Positions 8,726 through 16,243 of a DNA stretch of 64,000 bases are shown here, piece after piece (position 1 is the first letter of the stretch; every line of letters starts with the position of its first letter). The notes beneath the pieces were generated by a model. It ran no database searches. It saw nothing but the letters and a program-made list of their open reading frames with translations, and was not told the origin of the DNA. Where the stretch lies: positions 62,001-126,000 of the forward strand of contig DKYT01000004.1 of assembly GCA_002492465.1 (NCBI GenBank). The letters are read 5' to 3'. The DNA comes from Lachnospiraceae bacterium UBA7093 (lineage in GTDB: Bacteria > Bacillota > Clostridia > Lachnospirales > Lachnospiraceae). The translations under genes were made by a program, and so were the position numbers.

Positions 8726-9961
8726 ATGGAAAAAACCGTATTAATAAAAATAGTTGGAGCGCTCCTTGGGGTGGTTGTTGCTGTCACAGGGGTTGTTGTG
8801 GCAGTCAGACATTTTACAAAGGCTGAGGACGCTTATCGTTCTATTTTGATTTATGAAATGGAAGGAACGGCAAATATTGAACGTGAGGGAACAGGAACTA
8901 TAGGTGCGGCGGAGAATCTCTATCTGGAATCAGGGGATCAGCTGACCACTGCTGCGGACAGTTCTGTGAGATTGAAGCTGGACGACGATAAGTATATTAT
9001 GGTGGAGGAGGACACCGTTTTGTCCATTGAAGCTGTGGGCACCAAGGAGGATTCTAAAACCAAAATTCAGCTGGTACAGGGCGCCATTACCAATGAGATT
9101 CAGAACGCGTTGAGCGCGGATTCTGTATACGAGGTTACGACCCCCAACTCCGTTATGGCGGTAAGGGGAACCATTTTCCGGGTTGAGGTTTATTTTGACG
9201 AGAAGGGTGAAGCCTATGCGAAACTGTCTGTCTTTGACGGAAAAGTAGGTTCCGTTCTGATTCTTCCGGACGGAACGATGGAAAATGAAGTGACGGTGGA
9301 GGATGGTAACGAGGTAATTATCCACAGCAATACGGATTTGACGGAATACCTGACAGGACCGGCGGATATTGTTTTCGAGGAGCTTTCCATGCAGTCCCTT
9401 TATACCCTGTATGATCTGGTGGGAGCGGATGTATCCATTACAGGAACCAACAAGGAAGAATTGGAAATTTTGATTTGGGGAGAAAAAAAGGAGGCAGCGG
9501 AAAATCCCAAGGGGACGCCTACGGCAGCGCCCGAGGCAACCAAAAAGCCTGAGGAAAAAGGAAACAGCGCAACACCAAGCGTTTCTCCCAAAAAGGAAAA
9601 TGACAAAAGCAGGAGCGGCATGCAGCCTACTGCAACGCCTGCTGTAGCAGCTTCGCAGCCTACGGTTATTCCACAGCCTACTGAGACACCGAAGCCTGTG
9701 GCTGTTGTTCCACCTTCTTCCGATCAGGAGGAGACAGGCGATAGCGGCTCAGAAGATCCGCCTGCAGAAAATCAGCCGGCGGAGAGCCAGACTTCCTTTA
9801 CGGTACAGTTTTTGTACCAGGGGCAGTTGTTTGGAACCCAGACAGTGGAAAAGGGACAGACCGCATCCTGCCCGAAGTTGAATCCGGCGGCATCGGGCAG
9901 TTGGAACTTTGATTTTTCTACTGCGATTCATCAGGATACCACGGTGGAATGGACAGAGTAA
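8726..9961 (+). CDS. Membrane-anchored FecR-domain protein with Pro/Thr-rich stalk
   Basis: A 411-residue protein. The ATG at 8726 is placed by GGAGG at 8716-8720; the frame is open further upstream, but that stretch is the palindromic element. One membrane helix lies at about 6-27, with the rest probably outside. Residues about 45-160 are a FecR-like domain (LYLESGDQLTTAADS, LVQGAITNEI, VTTPNSVMAVRGTIFRVEV). Residues about 250-350 are a Pro/Thr/Ala-rich stalk (repeated PTATP / QPTETPKP). The last 55 residues resemble an InlB B-repeat / Flg_new-type beta module (FTVQFLYQGQLFGTQTVEKGQ). FecR-type domains with CHASE2 cyclases nearby recur in bacterial signalling clusters as I recall them. Its ligand is unknown. 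Confidence 0.82.
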   Translation: MEKTVLIKIVGALLGVVVAVTGVVVAVRHFTKAEDAYRSILIYEMEGTANIEREGTGTIGAAENLYLESGDQLTTAADSSVRLKLDDDKYIMVEEDTVLSIEAVGTKEDSKTKIQLVQGAITNEIQNALSADSVYEVTTPNSVMAVRGTIFRVEVYFDEKGEAYAKLSVFDGKVGSVLILPDGTMENEVTVEDGNEVIIHSNTDLTEYLTGPADIVFEELSMQSLYTLYDLVGADVSITGTNKEELEILIWGEKKEAAENPKGTPTAAPEATKKPEEKGNSATPSVSPKKENDKSRSGMQPTATPAVAASQPTVIPQPTETPKPVAVVPPSSDQEETGDSGSEDPPAENQPAESQTSFTVQFLYQGQLFGTQTVEKGQTASCPKLNPAASGSWNFDFSTAIHQDTTVEWTE

Positions 9962-9988
9962 GTATAAGTAAGTTATTGGAAAGGGAAA

Positions 9989-11074
9989 ATGAACGTGAAG
10001 AAAGCAGTAAAACGGACGATGATTATAGTGCTGGTGCTGGTACTTTTGTTTGGCGCTTATGCTGCTTATGTATTTGGGACATATTACCGTCTGCCGGATA
10101 AGCTGACGCTGGAGGTGGCAAGAAACGGCGAAAATTCCTATTTTGATGAAGATTTCTCTGTTGCTCCCGGTAAAGCGTACTTTATTATGACTTATAATAT
10201 CGGGTTTGGCGCATATCGCAAGGACTACAGCTTTTTTATGGACGGCGGCAAGTCCTCCTGGGGAAAGGATAAAGAAAGTGTGATAGCCGGCGTCTGCAGT
10301 ATGGCGGAGATTGTGAACGATGTAAATCCTGATTTTGTGCTTTTTCAGGAAGTGGACCTTGACGGAACCCGCTCCTATCATGTGGATCAGTTGGAGCTGT
10401 TGAATCAGTTTTTAAGGGGATATTATTACGATTATGCCCAGGACTATGATTCACCGTTCCTGTTTTTCCCACCATGGGAGCCCCACGGAGCTAACAGGAG
10501 CTGCCTTGCCACCTACTCCAGGGAGGAGATCACAGATGCCATGCGCAGGAGTCTGCCCATCTCAGAATCCTTCAGTAAGCTGGTAGATTTGGACAGATGT
10601 TATTCCATCTCACGTATTCCTACGGAGAATGAAAAGCATTTGTGCCTTTACAACGTACACACATCAGCCTACGGCGGCAGTGATGAGATCAGACAGGCAC
10701 AGCTTTCCATGTTGTATGAGGATATGGTTTCCGATTATAAGAAGGGAAATTATGTGATCTGCGGCGGCGACTTTAATCACAATTTGCGGGAAGGAAAGCA
10801 GGAGAATGCGCCGGAGTGGGCGTATGAGTTCCCCAGGGAAAGTCTTCCGGAAGGCTTCCATATGGGGCTGGACAGCGCTAAGGATGAGGAGGATGTTGCC
10901 CATAATACCTGCCGGAGCGCCGAGACGCCCTATGAGGAAGGAACAACCTATACGGTTACCCTGGACGGTTTTATCGTTTCAGACAACGTAAATGTGAATT
11001 ATTATCAGCATATGGATTGGGGATATGAATTTTCGGATCATGATCCGGTGCTGATGCAGTTTATACTGGAATGA
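9989..11074 (+). CDS. Membrane-anchored endonuclease/exonuclease/phosphatase-family protein
   Basis: A 361-residue protein; GGAAAGGG precedes the ATG. A signal anchor spans residues about 8-30. The rest has the EEP (DNase I / sphingomyelinase-like) fold: MTYNIGFGA (Asn), LFQEVD (metal Glu), VHTSAYGG, GGDFNH (Asp/Asn) and the C-terminal SDHDPV (catalytic Asp-His). All expected catalytic residues are present. The family includes nucleases, inositol phosphatases and sphingomyelinases. Because it is anchored outside the membrane, a phosphodiesterase acting on external substrates is the best guess. It is 27 bp downstream of the FecR gene and probably cotranscribed. Confidence 0.82.
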   Translation: MNVKKAVKRTMIIVLVLVLLFGAYAAYVFGTYYRLPDKLTLEVARNGENSYFDEDFSVAPGKAYFIMTYNIGFGAYRKDYSFFMDGGKSSWGKDKESVIAGVCSMAEIVNDVNPDFVLFQEVDLDGTRSYHVDQLELLNQFLRGYYYDYAQDYDSPFLFFPPWEPHGANRSCLATYSREEITDAMRRSLPISESFSKLVDLDRCYSISRIPTENEKHLCLYNVHTSAYGGSDEIRQAQLSMLYEDMVSDYKKGNYVICGGDFNHNLREGKQENAPEWAYEFPRESLPEGFHMGLDSAKDEEDVAHNTCRSAETPYEEGTTYTVTLDGFIVSDNVNVNYYQHMDWGYEFSDHDPVLMQFILE

Positions 11075-11075
11075 G

Positions 11076-11106
11076 AGAATATAAATGAATCGAAAAGGTC
11101 ATACTA
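11076..11106 (+). promoter_or_regulatory. Candidate sigma-G promoter of spoVAA-spoVAB
   Basis: AGAATA (11076-11081), an 18-bp spacer and CATACTA (11100-11106) match the forespore sigma-G pattern TGMATA / CATAMTA at 5 of 6 and 7 of 7 positions. It lies 60 bp before spoVAA. In Bacillus subtilis the spoVA operon is under sigma-G. Confidence 0.55.
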
Positions 11107-11165
11107 GCCTGTAAATAAAAATGATTGCGGTTATGCATAAAAAACACTGCGGCATGGAGGATAGG

Positions 11166-11795
11166 ATGGCAAATACGGTTTTATACTTGAAAGCGGAACA
11201 AAATGCGGAGGTAATGGAAGCGCACGTATGTGTGAAGGATATTGCCTCCGTTTATTGCGGGGATAAAACGGTCTGCGCTAAGGTAAAATCTCTGAAGGTT
11301 CACCAGTTTCATGAAAAGGAAAAAAAGCGCCAGGTGATAAGCATACTGAAAGTTATTGAGTTGATCGAGAGTGAATGTCCTGGGGTCTCAGTAGAAAATT
11401 TAGGTGAAAACGCCACATTGATCGAACTGGTCAATGTAAATAGACATAAGGGAGCGGTACAGTGGCTGAAGATGATATTTGTGGCGGCAATCAGCTTTTT
11501 CGGAACGGGTTTTACCATCATGGCGTTTCATAATGACATTAGTGTCAATAAGATATTTTCCAGAATATACGAATTGGTTATGGGATATCCTTCCGACGGT
11601 TACAGCATTCTGGAAGTTTCCTATTCCATTGGTATGGCAGTGGGGATTATTCTGTTTTTTAATCATGTAGGCGGCAGAAGGATTACCAAGGATCCAACCC
11701 CAATTGAGGTTGAAATGAGAATTTATGAAACCGATGTAAACAAGGCGTTGATCGAAACCGCAGACAGGGAGGGAAAGACCATTGATGCTTCTTAA
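11166..11795 (+). CDS. spoVAA: Stage V sporulation protein AA
   Basis: A 209-residue protein. The ATG at 11166 is set by GGAGG 5 bases upstream; B. subtilis SpoVAA is about the same size. The N-terminal half (1-105) is soluble and contains VLYLKAEQ and VCVKDIASVYCGD. Two membrane helices follow at about 115-140 and 160-185, with the cytosolic tail ITKDPTPIEVEMR. SpoVAA is part of the SpoVA Ca-dipicolinate channel of the forespore inner membrane. Its last codons overlap spoVAB by about 10 bases, so the pair is translationally coupled. It is separated by about 10.6 kb from spoVAD, an unusual split of the classic operon. Confidence 0.9.
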   Translation: MANTVLYLKAEQNAEVMEAHVCVKDIASVYCGDKTVCAKVKSLKVHQFHEKEKKRQVISILKVIELIESECPGVSVENLGENATLIELVNVNRHKGAVQWLKMIFVAAISFFGTGFTIMAFHNDISVNKIFSRIYELVMGYPSDGYSILEVSYSIGMAVGIILFFNHVGGRRITKDPTPIEVEMRIYETDVNKALIETADREGKTIDAS

Positions 11796-12279
11796 ACAGA
11801 TTTTTCTGGGAGTCTGCGGTCTGAGCTTTGGTCTGCTTGCTTCGGCAGGAGTTTTCACGGTATTGGTGTCCGTTGGATTGATTCCCAGGTTTGCAGGGAA
11901 AATGCATGTGGCGAAAAAAGTTTTTGTACTGGAGGAAGCGGTGGTTTTGGGGACAATCATAGGCGGACTTTTCAGCATTTTTTCTGAGAATATGCAGATC
12001 GGAAGCTTTGTTTTGTCCAGACAGATCTTCGGGGAAAGTACGGTGCTGATCTGGAAATGCGCCGGCAGTATTTTCTTATGTATCTGGGGCGCTTTCGCCG
12101 GGATGTTTGTGGGCTGTCTTGCCCTTGCCATTGCGGAAATGCTCAATTCCATTCCCATTTTTTCACGAAGGATATCCTTCCGCCACGGACTGGGGGTGGC
12201 TATCACAGCGGCGGCGCTGGGGAAGATGCTGGGAAGCCTGATCTACTTTGCAAAGGGGATTTATATGTCAGGATTTTAG
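11785..12279 (+). CDS. spoVAB: Stage V sporulation protein AB
   Basis: A 164-residue membrane protein with about four hydrophobic segments (LFLGVCGLSFGLLASAGVF near the N-terminus, then about 45-65, 85-115 and 130-150). It matches SpoVAB: a GLIPRFAGK motif after the first helix, EEAVVLGTIIGG, and a C-terminal GVAITAAALGKMLGSLIYF. The start could be ATG 11785 or the TTG three bases earlier; GGAGGG is 11 or 8 bases upstream. Both overlap the end of spoVAA. It acts with SpoVAA in dipicolinate transport. No spoVAC, AD or AE follows; a foreign-looking two-gene cassette comes next. Confidence 0.88.
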   Translation: MLLKQIFLGVCGLSFGLLASAGVFTVLVSVGLIPRFAGKMHVAKKVFVLEEAVVLGTIIGGLFSIFSENMQIGSFVLSRQIFGESTVLIWKCAGSIFLCIWGAFAGMFVGCLALAIAEMLNSIPIFSRRISFRHGLGVAITAAALGKMLGSLIYFAKGIYMSGF

Positions 12280-12311
12280 AGGGAGGAGCTTAATTTTATA
12301 TGCCATTCACA

Positions 12312-12361
12312 ACTTTGATGTTGATTAAAAACAAAAAATAAGTTATAATACAAATCAAAGT
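12312..12361 (+). promoter_or_regulatory. Promoter and flanking inverted-repeat operator of the toxin-antitoxin-like operon
   Basis: TTGATT (12321-12326), 17 bp, and TATAAT (12344-12349) form a near-consensus sigma-A promoter. ACTTTGAT (12312-12319) and ATCAAAGT (12354-12361) are exact inverted repeats placed just outside the two boxes. This is a good geometry for autorepression by the winged-helix protein encoded immediately downstream. Confidence 0.65.
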
Positions 12362-12380
12362 AGAGAAAGGGATGGAGAAA

Positions 12381-13340
12381 ATGGAATATCTATATCATGT
12401 ACTTGGAATCCGCACTGCATATGAGAATGATGATCCTAAGCCCGTTCCCAATTATATTTATGCCCGGTATCATGTACAAGAAGTCACTCTTGACGGCAAA
12501 AAAGCTGCTTTTGTTTATCCTAAAGCAGAACTGGATTCCGTAAATGCCATAAAAAAGCATCTGGAAAGAATCGAGAGAATTGTGGGTGCACCGGCAATTC
12601 TTGTGATGAATCGTCTAACCTATCGGCAGAAGGTATATTTGTTGAGAGATCACATTCCGTTTATTGTGGAGGGAAAGCAAATTTACCTTCCTTTCATGGC
12701 AATCTATTTGCAGGAAAGATGTGATGGTGAGAAACAGACAGTTACGGCTATGCTTCCATCAGCACAGTTGTTGCTTTTTTATTATATTTATCATGGTTGC
12801 GGTGAACTGCTGACGAGTGATGCATCTCAGGCACTCTCATTTACAGCTACATCAATTTCCAGGGCATCAAGGCAGCTTGAGGAGATGGCTCTGATACAAA
12901 CAGAAAAGAGAGGGGTACAGAAAGTCATTTTTTCTGATAAAACACCGAAGGAGCTTTTTGATGTGGCAAAAAATTATTTGTGTAATCCTGTGAAGCGGAC
13001 AGTTTATGTGCCAAAAGCGGATATCAAAGAAGATTTGCTTATGAGCGGATATTCTGCACTATCTGAATACTCTATGCTAAACCCGCCTACAGTGGACTGC
13101 TGTGCTGCAGAAAGTATTGCCACGTGGGATAAAATCTCGTCTGGCAAGTTGCAAAACTCAGTTGACCAGTGTGCGGTGGAGCTTTGGCGTTACGATCCTA
13201 AAAAGCTGGCTGATGGCGAATGTGTAGACAGGCTTTCCCTTGCGCTTGCTCTTCGTGGGGATAAGGATGAAAGAATAGAAGAAGCCATAGAAGAAATGCT
13301 TATGCAGGTATGGAGGGATATTGATGGTAAGAGGAATTGA
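12381..13340 (+). CDS. Winged-helix regulator, probable antitoxin of an AbiE-like (type IV) pair
   Basis: A 319-residue protein. The ATG at 12381 is chosen because AAAGGG lies 9 bases upstream. Residues about 125-195 form a MarR-like winged helix (LLTSDASQALSFTATSISRASRQLEEMALIQ, then a wing with KVIFSDKTPKELF). The N-terminal 110 residues are a separate domain seen in this family. The C-terminal half contains SGYSALSEYSMLNPP and VELWRYDPKKL, resembling the AbiEi-type antitoxin segment that faces its nucleotidyltransferase partner. It overlaps the next gene by 17 bases. Base use is more AT-rich than in the neighbours, which suggests acquisition. NCBI-style naming would be MarR-family regulator; the antitoxin role is inferred from context. 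Confidence 0.7.
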   Translation: MEYLYHVLGIRTAYENDDPKPVPNYIYARYHVQEVTLDGKKAAFVYPKAELDSVNAIKKHLERIERIVGAPAILVMNRLTYRQKVYLLRDHIPFIVEGKQIYLPFMAIYLQERCDGEKQTVTAMLPSAQLLLFYYIYHGCGELLTSDASQALSFTATSISRASRQLEEMALIQTEKRGVQKVIFSDKTPKELFDVAKNYLCNPVKRTVYVPKADIKEDLLMSGYSALSEYSMLNPPTVDCCAAESIATWDKISSGKLQNSVDQCAVELWRYDPKKLADGECVDRLSLALALRGDKDERIEEAIEEMLMQVWRDIDGKRN

Positions 13341-14082
13341 AAGCTTCAGAGAATGGTTCAGTGGGTATGAGGAGCAGTATGCGATTATCGGCGGTACAGC
13401 CTGCGATCTATTGATGACTAATGAAGGATTGGATTTTCGGGCTACAAAAGATATTGATCTTGTTTTGATCTTAGAAGCTGTGAATGTAGCATTTGGCAGA
13501 AAATTCTGGGAGTATATACTTACTGCCGGATACGAGCATAGAAATAGAAGCACAGGCGAACCCCAGTTTTATCGTTTTACGAATCCGCAGTCTCGGGAAT
13601 ATCCAATCATGATAGAACTGTTTGCAAGAAAGCCGGATGCAATCATCCTGCCGGAGGATGCGGTACTTTCTCCGCTTTCAATGGATGAGGATGTTTCCAG
13701 TTTGTCGGCTATTTTGCTTGATGATGATTACTATAAATTCTTAAGGCAGGGACGAATCCGTGTAGCAGGGGTTACGGTGTTGGACGCGCTGCATCTGATT
13801 CCTTTTAAAGCAAAGGCTTGGATTGACTTGTCGGATAGAAAAGCGAATGGTGAGCAGGTAGACAGCAAGAATATACGAAAACATAAAAATGACGTCTTCC
13901 GCCTAACGGAATTGCTTGACCGAAATCAAGAGCCGTTGTCTTATTTGCCGGATACAATAAGAGCCGAAATGAGAAAATTTGCCGAACGGATGGCAGCTGA
14001 GGACGTGGATCTGAAACAGCTTGGAATTCAAAATAAGACAAAGGAAGAGATTCTCGATGAGTTGAGAGCTACATATGGGTAA
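13324..14082 (+). CDS. Nucleotidyltransferase, AbiEii-like probable toxin
   Basis: A 252-residue protein. The ATG at 13324 has GGAGGG six bases upstream. The N-terminus carries the nucleotidyltransferase signature IIGGTACDLL (Gly23-Gly24-Thr25) and, after it, KDIDLVL with Asp43 and Asp45 as metal ligands. The middle and C-terminal parts are helical (LDALHLIPFKAKAWIDL, then a Lys-rich segment KNIRKHKNDVFRLTELL). AbiEii-type toxins transfer nucleotides to RNA, and their antitoxins are winged-helix repressors encoded just upstream, the arrangement seen here. The protein is short for AbiEii and may instead belong to the MNT/COG-type nucleotidyltransferases. Role inferred, fold fairly sure. Confidence 0.72.
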   Translation: MVRGIESFREWFSGYEEQYAIIGGTACDLLMTNEGLDFRATKDIDLVLILEAVNVAFGRKFWEYILTAGYEHRNRSTGEPQFYRFTNPQSREYPIMIELFARKPDAIILPEDAVLSPLSMDEDVSSLSAILLDDDYYKFLRQGRIRVAGVTVLDALHLIPFKAKAWIDLSDRKANGEQVDSKNIRKHKNDVFRLTELLDRNQEPLSYLPDTIRAEMRKFAERMAAEDVDLKQLGIQNKTKEEILDELRATYG

Positions 14083-14186
14083 AACTACACTAATGTTTTA
14101 CTCAAAAAAATGGGGAACTTAAGAGAAGATATAGATTGAAAATTTCTTCCAATCCGATTACAATGGTGAAAGATGGAGGAATGCAC

Positions 14187-14432
14187 ATGCGAAGGATGGA
14201 ATTTAAGATGGAACGCCCCGGTCTTTTAAAGGAAGGGGACGAGATCACAGTGACGGAAGGTGTGCTTCCCAGTAATTATTATTATACCATTGACCCGTCT
14301 CTTGCCATGTCCGGAAATTTCCCTTTCAGGGAGCGAATGCTTGCAAGAAAAGGCAAGGTGGTGAGCATCATCGAAAATGAACGGGGATTTTACGTGACAG
14401 CAGAATTTGAGGAAGAGCAGGACAAAGGGTAA
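14187..14432 (+). CDS. Small conserved hypothetical protein
   Basis: An 81-residue protein. The ATG at 14187 lies 7 bases after GGAGG; in-frame ATGs at 14163 and 14181 are too close to or upstream of this site. It is soluble and charged, with one beta-rich segment (VLPSNYYYTIDPSLAMSGNFPFRERMLARKGKVVSII). No domain is recognised. It lies 12 bp before ridA, probably in one transcript. Confidence 0.6.
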   Translation: MRRMEFKMERPGLLKEGDEITVTEGVLPSNYYYTIDPSLAMSGNFPFRERMLARKGKVVSIIENERGFYVTAEFEEEQDKG

Positions 14433-14444
14433 AGGAGGAAAATC

Positions 14445-14822
14445 ATGTTAAAGAAAGTAGCTACATCCAAAGCGCCGGCGGCGATCGGACCCTATTCCCA
14501 GGGAATTATTGCAAACGGTTTTTTGTTTGCATCGGGACAGATTCCTATTATTCCCGCCACAGGAGAGATTGCGCAGGGGGATATTACGGTACAGGCGCAG
14601 CAGGTAATGGAAAATGTGGGAGAAATTTTAAAAGAGGCGGGCGCCGATTATGAGGACGTGGTAAAGACCACCTGTTTCCTTGCGGATATGGCTGATTTTG
14701 CCGCTTTTAACAGCGTTTACGAAAAATATTTCACCGGCAAACCGGCAAGAAGCTGCGTTGCAGTGAAGGAGCTGCCCAAGAAGGTGCTCTGCGAGGTGGA
14801 AGTGACTGCGGTGATAAAGTAA
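14445..14822 (+). CDS. ridA: RidA-family reactive intermediate/imine deaminase
   Basis: A 125-residue protein with AAAGGAGG upstream of the ATG. It has the whole YjgF/RidA fold: APAAIGPYSQGI at the N-terminus, FASGQIPI, the middle AGADYEDVVKTTCFLADM, the active-site Arg in GKPARSCVAV, and the terminal Glu in CEVEVTAVIK. RidA hydrolyses reactive enamine/imine products of PLP-dependent dehydratases and protects the cell from 2-aminoacrylate damage. Length and motifs are standard. Confidence 0.93.
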   Translation: MLKKVATSKAPAAIGPYSQGIIANGFLFASGQIPIIPATGEIAQGDITVQAQQVMENVGEILKEAGADYEDVVKTTCFLADMADFAAFNSVYEKYFTGKPARSCVAVKELPKKVLCEVEVTAVIK

Positions 14823-14849
14823 TCCAAAGAAAAGGCTGACAGAGAAGCA

Positions 14850-15347
14850 ATGAAAAATGTAATATTGATTGGAATGCCGGGGGCTGGAAAAAGTACGGTG
14901 GGCGTAGTGCTTGCCAAGAGACTTGGATACAGGTTTATAGATTCCGACCTGGTGATTCAGGAGAGAAGCGGAAAGCTGCTTCACCAATTGATTGAGGAGA
15001 TGGGTGAGGCAGGTTTTCTTGCGCTTGAAAATAGAATCAACGCATCCATCTATGGGGAGCGTGCCGTTATTGCAACGGGAGGCAGCGCTGTCTATGGGGA
15101 AGAGGCAATGGCTCATTTCAGGGAAATAGGGCGGATCGTCTATTTGCAGCTTGCCTTTGAAGAACTGCGGGAACGATTGGGAGATCTGCAAAAGAGAGGC
15201 GTCGTTCTGAAGGAAGGCATGACCTTGAAGGAGCTTTATGAGGAGAGGGTCCCTTTGTATGAAAAATATGGGGATATTGTGATCTCCTGCAGCGGAAAGG
15301 ATATCCGCCGGATTGTGGAGGAAATTGAGGAGAAAAGTGACAAATGA
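14850..15347 (+). CDS. aroK: Shikimate kinase
   Basis: A 165-residue protein that phosphorylates shikimate to shikimate-3-phosphate in chorismate synthesis. It contains the Walker A motif GMPGAGKST (8-16), the shikimate-binding DSD, ATGGSAVYG near 72-80, and the lid segment. Its C-terminus overlaps the next gene (ATGA at 15344-15347), so the two are coupled. No other aro genes are in the window, so it is a detached pathway gene. Confidence 0.92.
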   Translation: MKNVILIGMPGAGKSTVGVVLAKRLGYRFIDSDLVIQERSGKLLHQLIEEMGEAGFLALENRINASIYGERAVIATGGSAVYGEEAMAHFREIGRIVYLQLAFEELRERLGDLQKRGVVLKEGMTLKELYEERVPLYEKYGDIVISCSGKDIRRIVEEIEEKSDK

Positions 15348-16243
15348 AAAAAGTATCTTTAAGAAGCAGCCTCCTGCTTTTTCTGACGGCGTCTATATGG
15401 GGCATTGCCTTTGTGGCGCAGAGCGTGGGAATGGACTATATGGGTCCCTTTACCTTTAACGGCATTCGGTTTTTGATGGGTTCGCTGGTGCTGATGCCGC
15501 TGGTATGGATTCGCAGAAAGCGGGACAGGGAAAAACAGATTTCCAGAGCCGGTCTGAAAATTACCCTTACAGGGGGTATATGCTGCGGACTGGCGCTTGG
15601 ATCGGCGGCTCTGTTACAGCAGTTTGGCATTCTGTATACGACGGTGGGGAAAGCGGGCTTTATTACCACTCTTTACATTATCATTGTGCCTGTTCTGGGA
15701 ATTTTTTTAAAGAAAAAGGTGCCGGGCAAGGTGTGGATCGGGGCTGTTCTTGCAGCGTTTGGATTGTACCTTTTATGTATGAGCGAGAGACTGGTATTGG
15801 GAAAGGGAGACACCTATGTGTTTATGAGCGCGCTTCTTTTTTCCGTTCATATATTGGTCATTGACTATTTTTCACCCAAAGCGGACGGCGTGGAGCTTTC
15901 CTGTATACAATTTCTGACTGCGGGAACCATCAGCACAGTGCTTGCATTTTTGTTTGAGGCGCCTACGGTGGAAGGGCTGGCAGCAGGCATCCTTCCTCTT
16001 GCCTATGCGGGCATTATGTCCAGCGGAGTGGCTTATACTTTACAGATCATTGGTCAAAAAGACATGGATCCTACGGTGGCTTCCCTGATTCTATCGCTGG
16101 AATCAGTGGTTTCCGTGCTGTCAGGATGGATTCTTTTGGGGCAGGCTTTAAGCCCCAGAGAACTTGCGGGCTGTGCCCTGGTGTTTGGAGCCGTTATTTT
16201 GGTACAGCTGCCAGATAGAAAGAGAAGGGAGATAAGGGTATGA
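15344..16243 (+). CDS. EamA/DMT-family transporter
   Basis: A 299-residue membrane protein with ten predicted hydrophobic segments, starting in the ATGA overlap with aroK. Two EamA repeats are visible (LLLFLTASIWGIAFVAQSVG near residue 10; a second near 150 onward). These proteins export amino acids or other metabolites, but no substrate can be read from the sequence. It is coupled to the GH31 gene downstream by another ATGA overlap. Confidence 0.85.
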   Translation: MKKVSLRSSLLLFLTASIWGIAFVAQSVGMDYMGPFTFNGIRFLMGSLVLMPLVWIRRKRDREKQISRAGLKITLTGGICCGLALGSAALLQQFGILYTTVGKAGFITTLYIIIVPVLGIFLKKKVPGKVWIGAVLAAFGLYLLCMSERLVLGKGDTYVFMSALLFSVHILVIDYFSPKADGVELSCIQFLTAGTISTVLAFLFEAPTVEGLAAGILPLAYAGIMSSGVAYTLQIIGQKDMDPTVASLILSLESVVSVLSGWILLGQALSPRELAGCALVFGAVILVQLPDRKRREIRV

